Of a DNA stretch of 64,000 bases, positions 28,476 to 36,630 are shown piece after piece. The position numbers and the translations under genes were made by a program. The stretch's first letter is position 1. Each line of letters opens with the position of its first letter. A model generated the notes under the pieces. That model saw nothing but the letters and a program-made list of their open reading frames with translations. It ran no database searches and was not told the origin of the DNA. Source of the DNA: Paenibacillus cremeus (lineage in GTDB: Bacteria > Bacillota > Bacilli > Paenibacillales > NBRC-103111). The DNA is taken from NCBI RefSeq assembly GCF_007786445.1, contig NZ_VNJI01000028.1:23985-87984 (forward strand), given 5' to 3'.

Positions 28476-29264
28476 TTGAATACCCATGTCTTAAACAGCT
28501 TTTCTTTGACGAACAAAACCGTATTAATTACGGGAGGCGCTGGACTGTATGGTAAACAGATAGCTATTGCGTGTGCACAAGCAGGAGGCGAGGTCTTTGT
28601 AACCTCACGGGAGGAATCGCGGCTTAGCGGGATTGAAGCCGAATTTCGCAATCTCGGTTTGAATGTCCGAGCGATCCAATTTGACCAGGAGCAGCTAGAC
28701 GCGATCCCATCTATACGCGGCAAACTGGATGCTTTGGCAGGCAAATGCGATGTACTTGTAAATAATGCGGTTGCTCGGACTATGTCGCATTACAATGCTC
28801 CTCTCGAAGCCTTCGCCCGAAGCATGGCAGTTAATGCAACAGGATTGTTTGAGCTGACTCGAGTTATCGGAGATTGGATGGGAGAACAAGGGGGCGGTTC
28901 AATTATTAACATTGGCTCGATTCAAGGGATGGTAGGCCCTGAGCCGGGGTTATACGAAGGACTTTCGAGCAACGGGTTGATACCAGATTATTTTTTTCAT
29001 AAGGGCGGCATGATCAACTTTACCCGCTTTATTGCCAGCTATTACGGTGCTAAGAAGGTCCGATGCAATTGTATATCGCCGGGGGGCTTTCAAACGGATA
29101 AAAATATACCTGAATTCGTTGCACGGTACAATGCCAAAACGATGCTCGGCCGTATGGCCAGAGCGGACGATATTTGGGGGCCAATTGTTTTTCTGGCTTC
29201 TGATGCATCGTTGTACATCACGGGAACGAATCTTCCTGTGGATGGCGGATATACAGCCAAATGA
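28476..29264 (+). CDS. SDR-family oxidoreductase
   Basis: A 262-aa SDR, last gene of the island. Cofactor motif TGGAGLYG is identical to that of the SDR at 16485; NNAVA, Ser in NIGSIQG, a long insertion (YEGLSSNGLIPDYF) and YxxxK as YFFHK follow. TTG 28476 is preceded by AAAGGAGGGG; the upstream in-frame start at 28434 has no ribosome site. A short open frame running through its end to 29,334 was not called as a gene. It is followed by two hairpins that probably end the transcript. Confidence 0.85.
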   Translation: MNTHVLNSFSLTNKTVLITGGAGLYGKQIAIACAQAGGEVFVTSREESRLSGIEAEFRNLGLNVRAIQFDQEQLDAIPSIRGKLDALAGKCDVLVNNAVARTMSHYNAPLEAFARSMAVNATGLFELTRVIGDWMGEQGGGSIINIGSIQGMVGPEPGLYEGLSSNGLIPDYFFHKGGMINFTRFIASYYGAKKVRCNCISPGGFQTDKNIPEFVARYNAKTMLGRMARADDIWGPIVFLASDASLYITGTNLPVDGGYTAK

Positions 29265-29359
29265 GGAAGCGCGAGATGAGTTCCACCGCCTGGCGAACGA
29301 GCTGCGGAAGGTTAGCGGGCAGACGGTAGAGTAACATTCCCAACAGTTGGATATGCTAA

Positions 29360-29425
29360 GGTTACCCTTATATCAAAGGGTAACCCTTCTTCAAAGGAGC
29401 CCCACCTTCGGCTGGTGGGGTTTTT
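29360..29425 (+). terminator. Tandem hairpins and rho-independent terminator ending the catabolic island
   Basis: GGTTACCCTT (29360-29369) pairs with AAGGGTAACC (29376-29385). A second hairpin, CCCCACC (29400-29406) with GGTGGGG (29414-29420), is followed by TTTTTGTTTTTT. The stretch around the second hairpin recurs at 63253-63300. Confidence 0.8.
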
Positions 29426-29497
29426 GTTTTTTGTTAATATAAAGGTAAACCTTATCTTTCTACTGAAATATCACCACTAAATATTTTCGTAATTTCA

Positions 29498-29773
29498 TCA
29501 CCATGACAAATTAATAAGCAATCTTGCTGCGTTAAACGAATAATAGGCAGACAGATAAAGAGCTACAGCATCAATTAATTCCTGCTGATTCAAGAAAAAT
29601 TCTTGATAATTCAGTCTACCTCGAGCGGAGAATCCTTTGTGCTCTTCAAAAAATAATTTTATCTCATTGACATGGTGCGGCTCACTGCCTTCAACTCGAC
29701 CATGGTTTACTTTTGCTGCAATCGCTACACAAACGGAGTCAATGATGTCTTGTTCATCAAATTGAATGTTCAT
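29498..29773 (-). CDS. DUF2653 (YxcD-like) family protein
   Basis: A 91-aa small protein beginning MNIQFDEQDIIDSVCV, which matches the start of the DUF2653/YxcD family of Bacillales; the C-terminal half is acidic then hydrophobic. No biochemical function is established for the family. GAGAGGA lies 8 nt upstream of the ATG. A tiny membrane ORF immediately upstream overlaps its start by 4 nt. Confidence 0.75.
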   Translation of the reverse strand: MNIQFDEQDIIDSVCVAIAAKVNHGRVEGSEPHHVNEIKLFFEEHKGFSARGRLNYQEFFLNQQELIDAVALYLSAYYSFNAARLLINLSW

Positions 29774-29859
29774 GATCTTCGTCCTCTCAAAGATTTAAAT
29801 ATAACCACAATAAGCCAAATGACTAAAGCTGCAACTGCTAAATCTAAGATTAGTGCCAT
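29770..29859 (-). CDS. Possible 29-aa single-pass membrane protein
   Basis: The frame from ATG 29859 encodes about 21 hydrophobic residues (LILDLAVAALVIWLIVVIF) followed by a basic tail KSLRGRRS, a textbook single-pass topology with a positive cytoplasmic end. Its TGA overlaps the ATG of the YxcD-like gene, suggesting coupled translation. The ribosome site is weak, and the in-frame codons upstream of the ATG are also open, so a longer form with a non-canonical start is possible. Confidence 0.4.
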   Translation of the reverse strand: MALILDLAVAALVIWLIVVIFKSLRGRRS

Positions 29860-29969
29860 GAAAGAGAACGGCTGATGAACATATTGCCATATTTCATAAC
29901 TCGCAAAACAATGTTTTTTATGTATTTCAAAACGTATACTTTTTGAAAGGCATTATGATCTTATATATA

Positions 29970-30002
29970 ACAAACCGCTGCAGATGGATTGCAGCGGTTT
30001 GT
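29970..30002. terminator. Bidirectional rho-independent terminator
   Basis: ACAAACCGCTGCA (29970-29982) pairs perfectly with TGCAGCGGTTTGT (29990-30002). It lies right after the stop of the minus-strand membrane gene and is a strong 13-bp hairpin. Confidence 0.75.
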
Positions 30003-30511
30003 TATATTGTGCGTTTATTTATCGTTTTTAAGAAATACCATTTAATAAAATGGTAAAACAGTAAAGTAAGACAGATAACGATTAAATAAATGGGGAGTGA
30101 ATACATCACATGCCATCCTTTGTATTGATAAACATGAAATTGATCTGTAAGCCATTCAAATCCAACTGAAAACAGAGAGTAAGTCAAGATATAAACCCAT
30201 TTAGAAACGCCGCGCAAATGCCATCGGTCATAAAGATAAACCAGAAAATAACCAAATGGAGGATAAAGAAACCACGTAAAAAAATCAAATAACTCATATC
30301 CCGGTGTATCATTGATGTCATAAAGATCATATGGCGGTGTTGCTAAAATTAAATCAAACATTTTGGCGATAATCGTTGTAAATAAGAAGAGCAGGATCGT
30401 GATGGTGGTTGGAAACCTCTGTGGGAGTAATAACATGAAACCATACGTTATAATGAGCGATGATAGAATAAACCACTCGTTGGCATCGAAGCTAACTGGA
30501 AGCTCGATCAT
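30002..30511 (-). CDS. Multi-pass membrane protein, CBO0543-like
   Basis: 169 aa with about five hydrophobic helices and conserved-looking aromatic and acidic residues between them (YELFDFFTWFLYPP, EWLTDQF, KGWHVMYSLPIYL). This pattern resembles the CBO0543-like membrane proteins common in endospore formers, whose function is unknown. AGGATGTG precedes the ATG, and its start overlaps the end of the upstream membrane gene by 20 nt, so the pair is co-translated. Confidence 0.6.
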   Translation of the reverse strand: MIELPVSFDANEWFILSSLIITYGFMLLLPQRFPTTITILLFLFTTIIAKMFDLILATPPYDLYDINDTPGYELFDFFTWFLYPPFGYFLVYLYDRWHLRGVSKWVYILTYSLFSVGFEWLTDQFHVYQYKGWHVMYSLPIYLIVICLTLLFYHFIKWYFLKTINKRTI

Positions 30512-30980
30512 AACGTATCACATCCTTCTTGAAAATAATACGAAACACACTAGTTAGCGCATAAGCAACTAAAATAAGCGCACTCCACACAATAAACGAC
30601 CACCATAGATGCCAATGCGTATGATGAAGAATGCTCGCCCAATCAAGTGTATATTCTATGCCTACCAGACAGCTTGTAGCAATTGAAAATAAAATGATCT
30701 TCATACCCCAAAAACGAATCGATGCAAAGCGATCAATAAGACATACGACGATCGAAGGAACTAACATAAACCGGATACAAAAAAAAGACCAAATCTTTTC
30801 AAGATCGGTATCTAAAGTGATGAATTTTAAATTCAAAGTTAAGATTGCCATTATATCCCCGTAGATGAAAATGAAAACCATCCAGCAAACGAAAATTTCG
30901 AATAGATGAAGATGCCTGTCTGTAACAATAAAAAAGATAAAAAACGCCAAGCTTGCAGATAGACATATGGTTATCGCCAT
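30492..30980 (-). CDS. Multi-pass membrane protein of unknown function
   Basis: 162 aa with about five transmembrane segments and a HHTHWHLWWSF stretch between the last two, similar in layout to its downstream partner, with which it overlaps. GAGAGGA is 8 nt upstream of ATG 30980. It lies 24 bp after the HD-GYP gene and probably belongs to the same transcript. No function can be assigned; an interacting pair of membrane proteins is plausible. Confidence 0.55.
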   Translation of the reverse strand: MAITICLSASLAFFIFFIVTDRHLHLFEIFVCWMVFIFIYGDIMAILTLNLKFITLDTDLEKIWSFFCIRFMLVPSIVVCLIDRFASIRFWGMKIILFSIATSCLVGIEYTLDWASILHHTHWHLWWSFIVWSALILVAYALTSVFRIIFKKDVIRYDRASS

Positions 30981-31004
30981 AGCATATTCCTCTCTCCAAA
31001 GAAT

Positions 31005-31931
31005 TTATTGTTCTGATCGGATTTTTATTTCCCCGATCTTCAAAAGCTTAATAAAAACTTCGACTATCTGTGGATCGAATTGCGTGCCCTTGTTCTTATC
31101 TATTTCACTCATGATGTCGTCAAGTGCCATGACATTTCTATAAAGCCGTCTTGAAGCCATCGCATCGAAGGAATCTGCAACGGAAACAATGCGCGCAAAA
31201 AGTGGAATTTGCTCTCCCTTTAAGCCCTTTGGATAGCCCTTGCCATCGTATCTTTCGTGATGAAATAACACGATGTCCAATATGCCATTTGTTTTAAAAT
31301 CAGAAATATGCTTTAGCGTTTCATAACCAATTACAGGATGTAATTTTATTAACTCATATTCTTCGGCGGTTAGTTTATCTGCTTTCATCAAAATATGTTC
31401 CGGAACGCCGATTTTCCCGATATCGTGCAGCAAACCACCGGTATTAATATCTTCGCACTGAGTGGCGTTCAAATTCATTTCTTTAGCAATCTTAATAGCG
31501 TAATTCGCTACATTTTCAGAATGGTTTGCCGTGTACGAATCCCTTGAGTCTAATGCTTTTGCAAGTGCAATGGTTAGTTCTTTTTCTTGCTTTTTTATTT
31601 TGTGATAGTGTTTTGTCATAGTGGCTGAAATAAAAACAACTAACGTAAATGAGATTAAACGGCACAACATTGCTTCAATGTGTTCTATACCGTCATCAAC
31701 GAATGAACGGGCAAATACAACAAATGTACAAAGAAGAAATAAGACTGGCTTTGATATTTCTGAAAAGCCAAGACCTAAAAATATTAAAGTCAGAATGTAC
31801 AGCGACGAAATATCTTGATGAGTAACCTTCGTTGCAAGTGGAACTAAAACCAAAAGAACAAAGAAACCATAGCGAAAAAACTTACAATTCACCACGATAT
31901 TTTCCAGTGAACTGACAAATCTTGAACTCAA
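31005..31931 (-). CDS. Membrane-anchored HD-GYP phosphodiesterase
   Basis: 308 aa. About four N-terminal membrane helices (residues 18-108) form a short membrane sensor, then a coiled segment, then an HD-GYP domain from about 120. Motifs are complete: HSENVANYA, LLHDIGK, and HHERYDGKGYPKGL with the intact GYP triad. The protein is expected to hydrolyse c-di-GMP at the membrane. It starts at TTG 31931. Neighbours are a MarR regulator upstream and two small membrane proteins downstream, all on one strand. Confidence 0.87.
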   Translation of the reverse strand: MSSRFVSSLENIVVNCKFFRYGFFVLLVLVPLATKVTHQDISSLYILTLIFLGLGFSEISKPVLFLLCTFVVFARSFVDDGIEHIEAMLCRLISFTLVVFISATMTKHYHKIKKQEKELTIALAKALDSRDSYTANHSENVANYAIKIAKEMNLNATQCEDINTGGLLHDIGKIGVPEHILMKADKLTAEEYELIKLHPVIGYETLKHISDFKTNGILDIVLFHHERYDGKGYPKGLKGEQIPLFARIVSVADSFDAMASRRLYRNVMALDDIMSEIDKNKGTQFDPQIVEVFIKLLKIGEIKIRSEQ

Positions 31932-31948
31932 ATAAACACCACTTTCTT

Positions 31949-32434
31949 CTAGTGCATTTGAAATTTAGTTGAGCTTGGCTGGGTTAACCAGGATACAAAA
32001 TTTTCCCCTTTGTAATGCTGTAGCAGCGCCATTCCATTTTCGAGGAACGCTTGTATCTCCTCGCGTTTAACAGTTGAAGAATTAAACAAAAAATCTTTTT
32101 GCGGCATGACTTGTATTGCAATAGCCATCAGTTTCTCCATTCCCCGGCTAGTTAGGGAAACGTACTTGAATTTGGTTTTATTCTTTTCAATACGGACGAA
32201 GTTTTCTTTAACTAAAGGTGGCAGCAGCCGACTGACCGTTGATAAGTGCCAGCATCCTAATCTGCTGATATCGCTAAATGTTAATGCTATATCACTTGTT
32301 GATAAAATAAACAAAAGATGCTGCTGCGCTGAGGAGAGACCATGTTCTTTATCGATATGTGACCACTGATCCAGGATGGAAAAATACAAAGCGCGAATCA
32401 TTAAAACCATTTGCTTTTTCATTTCATTATCCAT
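31949..32434 (-). CDS. MarR-family transcriptional regulator
   Basis: 161 aa with a MarR winged helix: SSAQQHLLFILS, the recognition-helix region CWHLSTVSRLLPPLVKENFV, and a wing at EKNKTKFKYVSLTSRG. GAGGTG precedes the ATG. It ends 17 bp before the HD-GYP gene, so it probably controls that operon and itself. The sequence does not show which ligand it senses. Confidence 0.85.
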   Translation of the reverse strand: MDNEMKKQMVLMIRALYFSILDQWSHIDKEHGLSSAQQHLLFILSTSDIALTFSDISRLGCWHLSTVSRLLPPLVKENFVRIEKNKTKFKYVSLTSRGMEKLMAIAIQVMPQKDFLFNSSTVKREEIQAFLENGMALLQHYKGENFVSWLTQPSSTKFQMH

Positions 32435-32520
32435 TTGCCATTGTCACCTCAAAGTCAGATGTATATACAACTCAAAATTAATTTGCGCATATTGGGAAAT
32501 ATTATTCCAAAGATTAACAA

Positions 32521-32547
32521 AAAGAAAAAGCACCCTGTAGAAGGCGC
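32521..32547 (-). terminator. Rho-independent terminator (minus strand)
   Basis: Read on the minus strand, GCGCC pairs with GGTGC across an 8-nt loop and is followed by TTTTTCTTT. It lies just after the CBO0543-like gene. Confidence 0.55.
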
Positions 32548-32553
32548 CTTGGC

Positions 32554-33057
32554 TCACTTTATCTGATTTTCATTATTTAAAAATGTCTTGTTGATAAAAG
32601 GGACTTTTTTGCTTACACCCAATATTCCTCTGGAGAGCAATTTTACAGACAAAATAGCAACAAACGTATGCAACAATGTCCAATGGTTATGGTACCTGAT
32701 AAGTTTTGTTTTCTTAAGCGCCCAAAGCTCAAGCAGCATTTGCGGAAGAGCGAATAAAAAGGATGTACCAAATATTTTTTTGACATTTGCTTTGTATGTC
32801 GCTTGGCAAAACCAAATTGAAATGTAGGGGCAAATTAAATAATCATAAACCAATTCAATTTTAAATACCTTTGGCGCAAAGCGTTTTGGGTATGTGATAT
32901 ACCTTTTCTTAGTCAAATACCGATTAATGCCGTGATTGATAACGCCGCTAAGCAAAAACAAACTCGACCAATATTTTACCGACGGTTTTCTATACAAGGT
33001 TGGTATCAAAAGAACGGAAATGCCGGTAGCTATCTTCAATATGGTTTTTTCCTTCAA
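32554..33057 (-). CDS. CBO0543-family membrane protein
   Basis: About 167 aa with four to five hydrophobic segments and family-like motifs: ITYPKRFAPKVFKIELVYDY, LLELWALKKTKLI and HNHWTLLHTF. The family is widespread in Bacilli and Clostridia and has no proven role. GGGAGG is 8 nt from TTG 33057 but abuts GTG 33066, so TTG is preferred. It is separated from the upstream broken DUF3231 gene and stands alone on the minus strand. Confidence 0.7.
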   Translation of the reverse strand: MKEKTILKIATGISVLLIPTLYRKPSVKYWSSLFLLSGVINHGINRYLTKKRYITYPKRFAPKVFKIELVYDYLICPYISIWFCQATYKANVKKIFGTSFLFALPQMLLELWALKKTKLIRYHNHWTLLHTFVAILSVKLLSRGILGVSKKVPFINKTFLNNENQIK

Positions 33058-33237
33058 ATGATACACCTCCCGGTTTTAACTAAGGATTTGACTTGTATCC
33101 GCAACTTAAAATTATTTTATCCTTATATCATCAAATTATTTGAGTTTGCAATCCTACTGATTGTTAAATCATGATGAATGTATAACGTATATTTTGGAAT
33201 AATAAGACGAAATGCACTTGGATGGAGGTTTAAATTA

Positions 33238-34055
33238 ATGGAAGACAAAACGAAGATGGACTTAACCTCCTCAGAGATGTCCATCCTTTGGAAAACGTAT
33301 ATATTCGAAAACGTTAAACCGCTGTATCTTAAAGCACTTACCGCAACGGTTGAAGACAATGAAATAGCTACAATCATTAAAGACAAGTTAAACACAAAAG
33401 AGCAACGTATACGGACTTTAACGGAAATTTTTAAAAAAGAGAACTTCCCTCCCTGTTCCAATGGGGTTTACTAATCAAGATATGAATGTAAGCGCGCCGC
33501 GATTGTTTACCGATGCGTTTATGGCGCATTACGTTTATTACATGGCGACAATGGCGATTGATAATTATCGAATTGGGTAACGATATCTTCCAGAGCAGAT
33601 ATTCGCCAGTTTTTCATCAGCGGAATCAACACCTTTATTCAGTTTACAGACAGAATAATGGATTGTTTGTTGCAAAAGGGATTGTTTGCCCGCTCACCGT
33701 ATGTTCCTTATCCTAAACAAATTGATTTTGTACAGGAGACAAGTTTCATTCACGATATTTTCGGCAAAAAAAGACCACTGCAGACCATTGTATGCTTAAA
33801 CCAACAGCGCAATGCAATCGGTCAACAACTACTCATCGCCTTTAAACAAACAGCAAAATCCGATGATGTTAAAGCATACATGGACGAAGGTATAAAGCTA
33901 TCTTCATCCCTAATGGAAACATTCGCTTCGCTCTTGAAGGAAGATGATTTAATTCCCCCTTCCTACAGCGGCTTAGGAGTGACAGATTCACCGGAAGCGC
34001 CTTTTTCGGAGAAGCTTATGTTAAGTTTAATGACTTCGCTCAACAAGATCAATTA
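33238..34055 (+). pseudogene. Broken DUF3231-family gene
   Basis: Three frames carry successive parts of one DUF3231 protein. From ATG 33238 (ribosome site GGAGG) MEDKTKMDLTSSEM runs to about 33460. The next frame continues with NVSAPRLFTDAFMAHYVYY until a TAG-free break near 33580. A third frame gives SGINTFIQFTD, then ARSPYVPYPKQIDFVQ, LNQQRNAIGQ and SPEAPFSEKLM. At least two frameshifts are needed, and the C-terminus is lost where the transposase remnant begins near 34,040. DUF3231 proteins are found in spore formers; function unknown. Confidence 0.8.
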
Positions 34056-34512
34056 CCGGTTGGATGAGTTCTTTCAACTCTTCGGCCGAGCTGCTTTTTA
34101 CACTTTTTGCAACGAGAATGGTTCCACTGAACACTTCCCGAACGACATAAAGCGTCTCATTTCCTTTCTCAGGTTGAACGCCATCCATTGAGATCATGAT
34201 TCCACCGTGATCATTTGAAACCTGTGTAAGCTCTGCTTTTGCATATTCGGTGACGCTTGAGCGAAGCAAGGTAACATAACGTTCGTACAGTCGTTGAGAG
34301 TTTCGCTCCGAAGTAGCGACACCACGCTCATTAAGTTCTTGAGTGGTCTCTGCGATCGTCATGTGGAGCTTGAAACGTAATTGTCCAACAAGAGCTAATA
34401 CGTCGAAGCCGTATGATGTATGTTTCATACACAATGAATCTGCTTCTGCTGATTTGTAATATGTCTTTGGATAAGTGCAATTAGGATTAGTGCACACAAA
34501 TGAGTATTCATA
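34035..34512 (-). pseudogene. Transposase fragment
   Basis: The frame is open from about 34512 and has no proper start: SFVCTNPNCTYP gives a zinc-finger-like Cys pair, then YGFDVLALVGQLRF, LNERGVATSERNSQRLYERY and ISMDGVQPEKGNETLYVV, the last resembling the region around the first catalytic Asp of a DDE transposase. The catalytic remainder is missing. It abuts and truncates the DUF3231 gene in opposite orientation. The IS family was not identified. Confidence 0.6.
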
Positions 34513-34551
34513 ATCAATCGTATGGAGTTAAGGTTTGGGAGGATGGAACAG

Positions 34552-35163
34552 ATGATGCTCATACAAGAAGAAAAGTCATATTCGGTTATGGATTATATTT
34601 TGGAATTCGCTGAACAAGATATCTGTTCATTTTTGTTGAGGAAATTACAGCGTCATCATCATGAAACCTATCAGCATTTGCTTCGTGTCTCGGGTTTATG
34701 TATGGAGCTTTTTCATAAGCTCGGAATCCATAAGACGGAGCAAGCGAAGATGATACGTTCCGCATTGCTGCATGATCTCGGAAAGCTTGCCATCGATAAA
34801 AGTCTGCTGGACAAAAAAGGACCGCTCGACCGGGAAGAATGGACAAGGATCCAAAACCACTGCCGGTCCGGTGTTGAGATACTGGAGCGAATCGGCATCA
34901 ATGAACATTTAAACTCCGATATGATTCAGTTTCATCATGAGAATTTGGATGGTTCCGGGTATTATGGGTTAAAATACAGCGAGTTATGTCCAGGGGTCAA
35001 AATCTTACGTGTGGAGGACAGCTACGATGCCATGACCCAACCGAGAGCTTATAAAAAATCGATGAACTCTAAAGAAGCTTTTGAAGAGTTATTTCGTTGG
35101 AGCGATATCCATTACGATCCGCTCGTTGTAAATATGCTGTATTCTTTGAAAAAAACCAACTAA
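34552..35163 (+). CDS. Stand-alone HD-GYP-like phosphodiesterase
   Basis: About 203 aa consisting only of an HD-GYP domain: HHHETYQHLLRVSGL, LLHDLGKLAIDK and HHENLDGSGYYGL. The metal-binding HD residues are present, but the GYP triad reads GYY, and the usual ADxFDAM motif reads EDSYDAM. No sensor or membrane segment precedes it. TGGGAGG is 9 nt from ATG 34552; two earlier in-frame ATGs are badly spaced. It is a paralogue of the protein at 44810. Activity on c-di-GMP is likely but unproven. Confidence 0.8.
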   Translation: MMLIQEEKSYSVMDYILEFAEQDICSFLLRKLQRHHHETYQHLLRVSGLCMELFHKLGIHKTEQAKMIRSALLHDLGKLAIDKSLLDKKGPLDREEWTRIQNHCRSGVEILERIGINEHLNSDMIQFHHENLDGSGYYGLKYSELCPGVKILRVEDSYDAMTQPRAYKKSMNSKEAFEELFRWSDIHYDPLVVNMLYSLKKTN

Positions 35164-35180
35164 TGAGGATCTCCACAAGA

Positions 35181-35834
35181 TCAAGTAATCTTGTCCGCTT
35201 GGATCTGTTTCAGTATAACCTCCTTATTCGAGACAAGCTCCTTCCCGATAAGCGGGCCGAATGCTTGATAACGTTGTATGTCTTGATCGGTAAATGGGTT
35301 TTTGTTATTGGCAAACATCACTTGATGGCCGAAAGCGTTATTATTGTGCAGAAGCGGCATTGCACAAAAAGCATGAAGTTGGGATTTTAGCAGCTCGGTC
35401 CGATGGTTATTGTTTACATAATGATCTGAACGTTCTACATCATGTATAACCAGAACCTTATCGATATAATCCGGATTGACCGAGCCGGCGGAAACATCGT
35501 TTTTGACGCATAACCCGTGGGTATATTCGTTATATGCCGCAAGTAAGTCCGGCACCGAGCTGTTCCACAGCTTCTGCGTTTCATGTTCATACAAATAGAT
35601 GGAATGCGTGAACCCGGGGAACTGCTGCCGCACATATGCGAGATATCGGTTCATCAAAATTTTGGAACGAAGGGCGATATACTCGGTGCTGCCAAGCAGA
35701 TCCTTTTGAAAACAATCGAGGAGTACTTGAGCTATGTTCAGCTCCTTAGAATGATTGCGGGAAATGGAGGTGAGCAGCTCGCGAATTTCCTTAGTGATCT
35801 TAAAATTTTTTAATGAGGCAACTATTTCGTCCAC
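35181..35834 (-). CDS. GAF-domain protein
   Basis: 217 aa. The middle and C-terminal part (about 75-195: HSIYLYEHETQKLW, CVKNDVSAGSVNPD, LHAFCAMPLLHNNNAFGHQV, FTDQDIQRYQAFGPLIGKEL) reads as a GAF small-ligand-binding domain. The N-terminal 60 residues are helical. The GTG start overlaps the stop of the upstream XRE regulator by 1 nt, so the two form an operon, suggesting a DNA-binding protein with a separate sensor. Ligand unknown. Confidence 0.7.
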   Translation of the reverse strand: MDEIVASLKNFKITKEIRELLTSISRNHSKELNIAQVLLDCFQKDLLGSTEYIALRSKILMNRYLAYVRQQFPGFTHSIYLYEHETQKLWNSSVPDLLAAYNEYTHGLCVKNDVSAGSVNPDYIDKVLVIHDVERSDHYVNNNHRTELLKSQLHAFCAMPLLHNNNAFGHQVMFANNKNPFTDQDIQRYQAFGPLIGKELVSNKEVILKQIQADKIT

Positions 35835-36226
35835 TAAGTATCCGCCGCCTTTTCATCGAGTATATTCGTATGCTGCTGATCTAAACGTTTCTGGACAATG
35901 GTCTCCAATAAACTGCAAATCGATTCCAGCTCTTCCTCCGTTAAGACATGTCCATCCCAATGCAATTTTCCAATTGGAGACGACAATCCCGGTAAAGTGG
36001 GCAGCGTAACCCGATCGATGGATTGGCTCAATCCCAATAAATAATCCGCAGTTGTGTCTAATGTTGTTGCCAGTTTATGAATCACCTTGATCTCCGGCTC
36101 ACGTTTGCCATGCTCATATCCGGATATGGTCGTTTTAGCTACTCCGACCTTTTTCCCGAGCTCTTCCATAGTATAACCGCGCATCATACGCAGCTGCTTT
36201 AAACGGCTTCCAAAATGACTGGGCAC
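35834..36226 (-). CDS. XRE-family transcriptional regulator
   Basis: 130 aa. The N-terminal helix-turn-helix (LKQLRMMRGYTMEELGKKVG, then AKTTISGYEHGKREPEIKV) is of the lambda repressor/SinR type, and the C-terminal 60 residues are acidic and helical, likely for dimerisation or partner binding. It starts at GTG 36226 after GGGGGTGG. It is divergent from the riboswitch-controlled signalling operon and co-translated with a GAF protein. Two near-identical 17-bp palindromes in the intergenic space are candidate binding sites. Confidence 0.87.
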   Translation of the reverse strand: MPSHFGSRLKQLRMMRGYTMEELGKKVGVAKTTISGYEHGKREPEIKVIHKLATTLDTTADYLLGLSQSIDRVTLPTLPGLSSPIGKLHWDGHVLTEEELESICSLLETIVQKRLDQQHTNILDEKAADT

Positions 36227-36287
36227 AGTCCCACCCCCTGAGTAATTTCCAGTTGAAGTACTTAATGAAATAGTTTAAACTTGCTAT

Positions 36288-36304
36288 GTACTCGAATTGA
36301 ATAC
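36288..36304. promoter_or_regulatory. 17-bp imperfect palindrome, copy 1
   Basis: GTACTCGAATTGAATAC, a GTAYTC-N5-GARTAC palindrome 62 bp upstream of the XRE start. A near-identical copy lies at 36443-36459 (15 of 17 bases match). Candidate operator for the XRE protein. Confidence 0.5.
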
Positions 36305-36442
36305 ATTTTTAACTTGTTTATTTAAGCATTAGTATAACTTAAATGTCCCTAGATCAAAAGGTGTATTCAATCGCCAATTCTGCCTAGTGGTTACCAGAAA
36401 TAATCATTTGAAGAAAAAGTTAAATTGATTTGATATGAATAT

Positions 36443-36459
36443 ATACTCAAATTGAATAC
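36443..36459. promoter_or_regulatory. 17-bp imperfect palindrome, copy 2
   Basis: ATACTCAAATTGAATAC, near-identical to the copy at 36288. Its TTGAAT part could be the -35 element of the riboswitch transcript, so a bound regulator would block or steer that promoter. Confidence 0.5.
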
Positions 36460-36483
36460 TTTTTTATCATGTAAATACATATA

Positions 36484-36567
36484 TGACAAAGGCAAATCCT
36501 ACGAAAGTCGGAGACGCAAAACCGCGGGTCTAAGGCAGAAACTGCTATGACGGCTAGGTTACCAAAA
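36484..36567 (+). ncRNA. c-di-GMP-I (GEMM) riboswitch aptamer
   Basis: The core blocks of the GEMM aptamer are present in order: AAAGGCAAA, a GAAA tetraloop hairpin (ACGAAAGT), GACGCAAAACCGCGGG, a second hairpin (GGCAGAAACTGC) with CGGCTAGG, and a closing GGTTACC. It lies about 65 nt upstream of a GGDEF-EAL protein gene and is followed by a terminator hairpin, so c-di-GMP binding probably switches transcription. Ligand specificity is inferred from the family. Confidence 0.9.
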
Positions 36568-36576
36568 GGAATGAAG

Positions 36577-36612
36577 CAGCCTATCCTTTTTGGGAGGGCT
36601 GTTTTCTTTTTT
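36577..36612 (+). terminator. Riboswitch expression-platform terminator
   Basis: CAGCCTATCC (36577-36586) pairs with GGGAGGGCTG (36592-36601) around TTTTT, followed by TTTTCTTTTTT. The ribosome site GGGGGG of the next gene comes after it, consistent with on/off transcriptional control. Confidence 0.8.
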
Positions 36613-36630
36613 CATGATTGGGGGGTATTT

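Noticed and set aside
29247..29334. Short frame ending ELRKVSGQTVE after the last SDR
   Set aside because: It begins inside the SDR gene with no ribosome site. The ending looks protein-like, so it may be a relic, but there is not enough to call a gene.
30363..30557. Plus-strand frame antisense to the membrane-protein pair
   Set aside because: No ribosome site; minus-strand genes have good sites, overlap and typical membrane topology.
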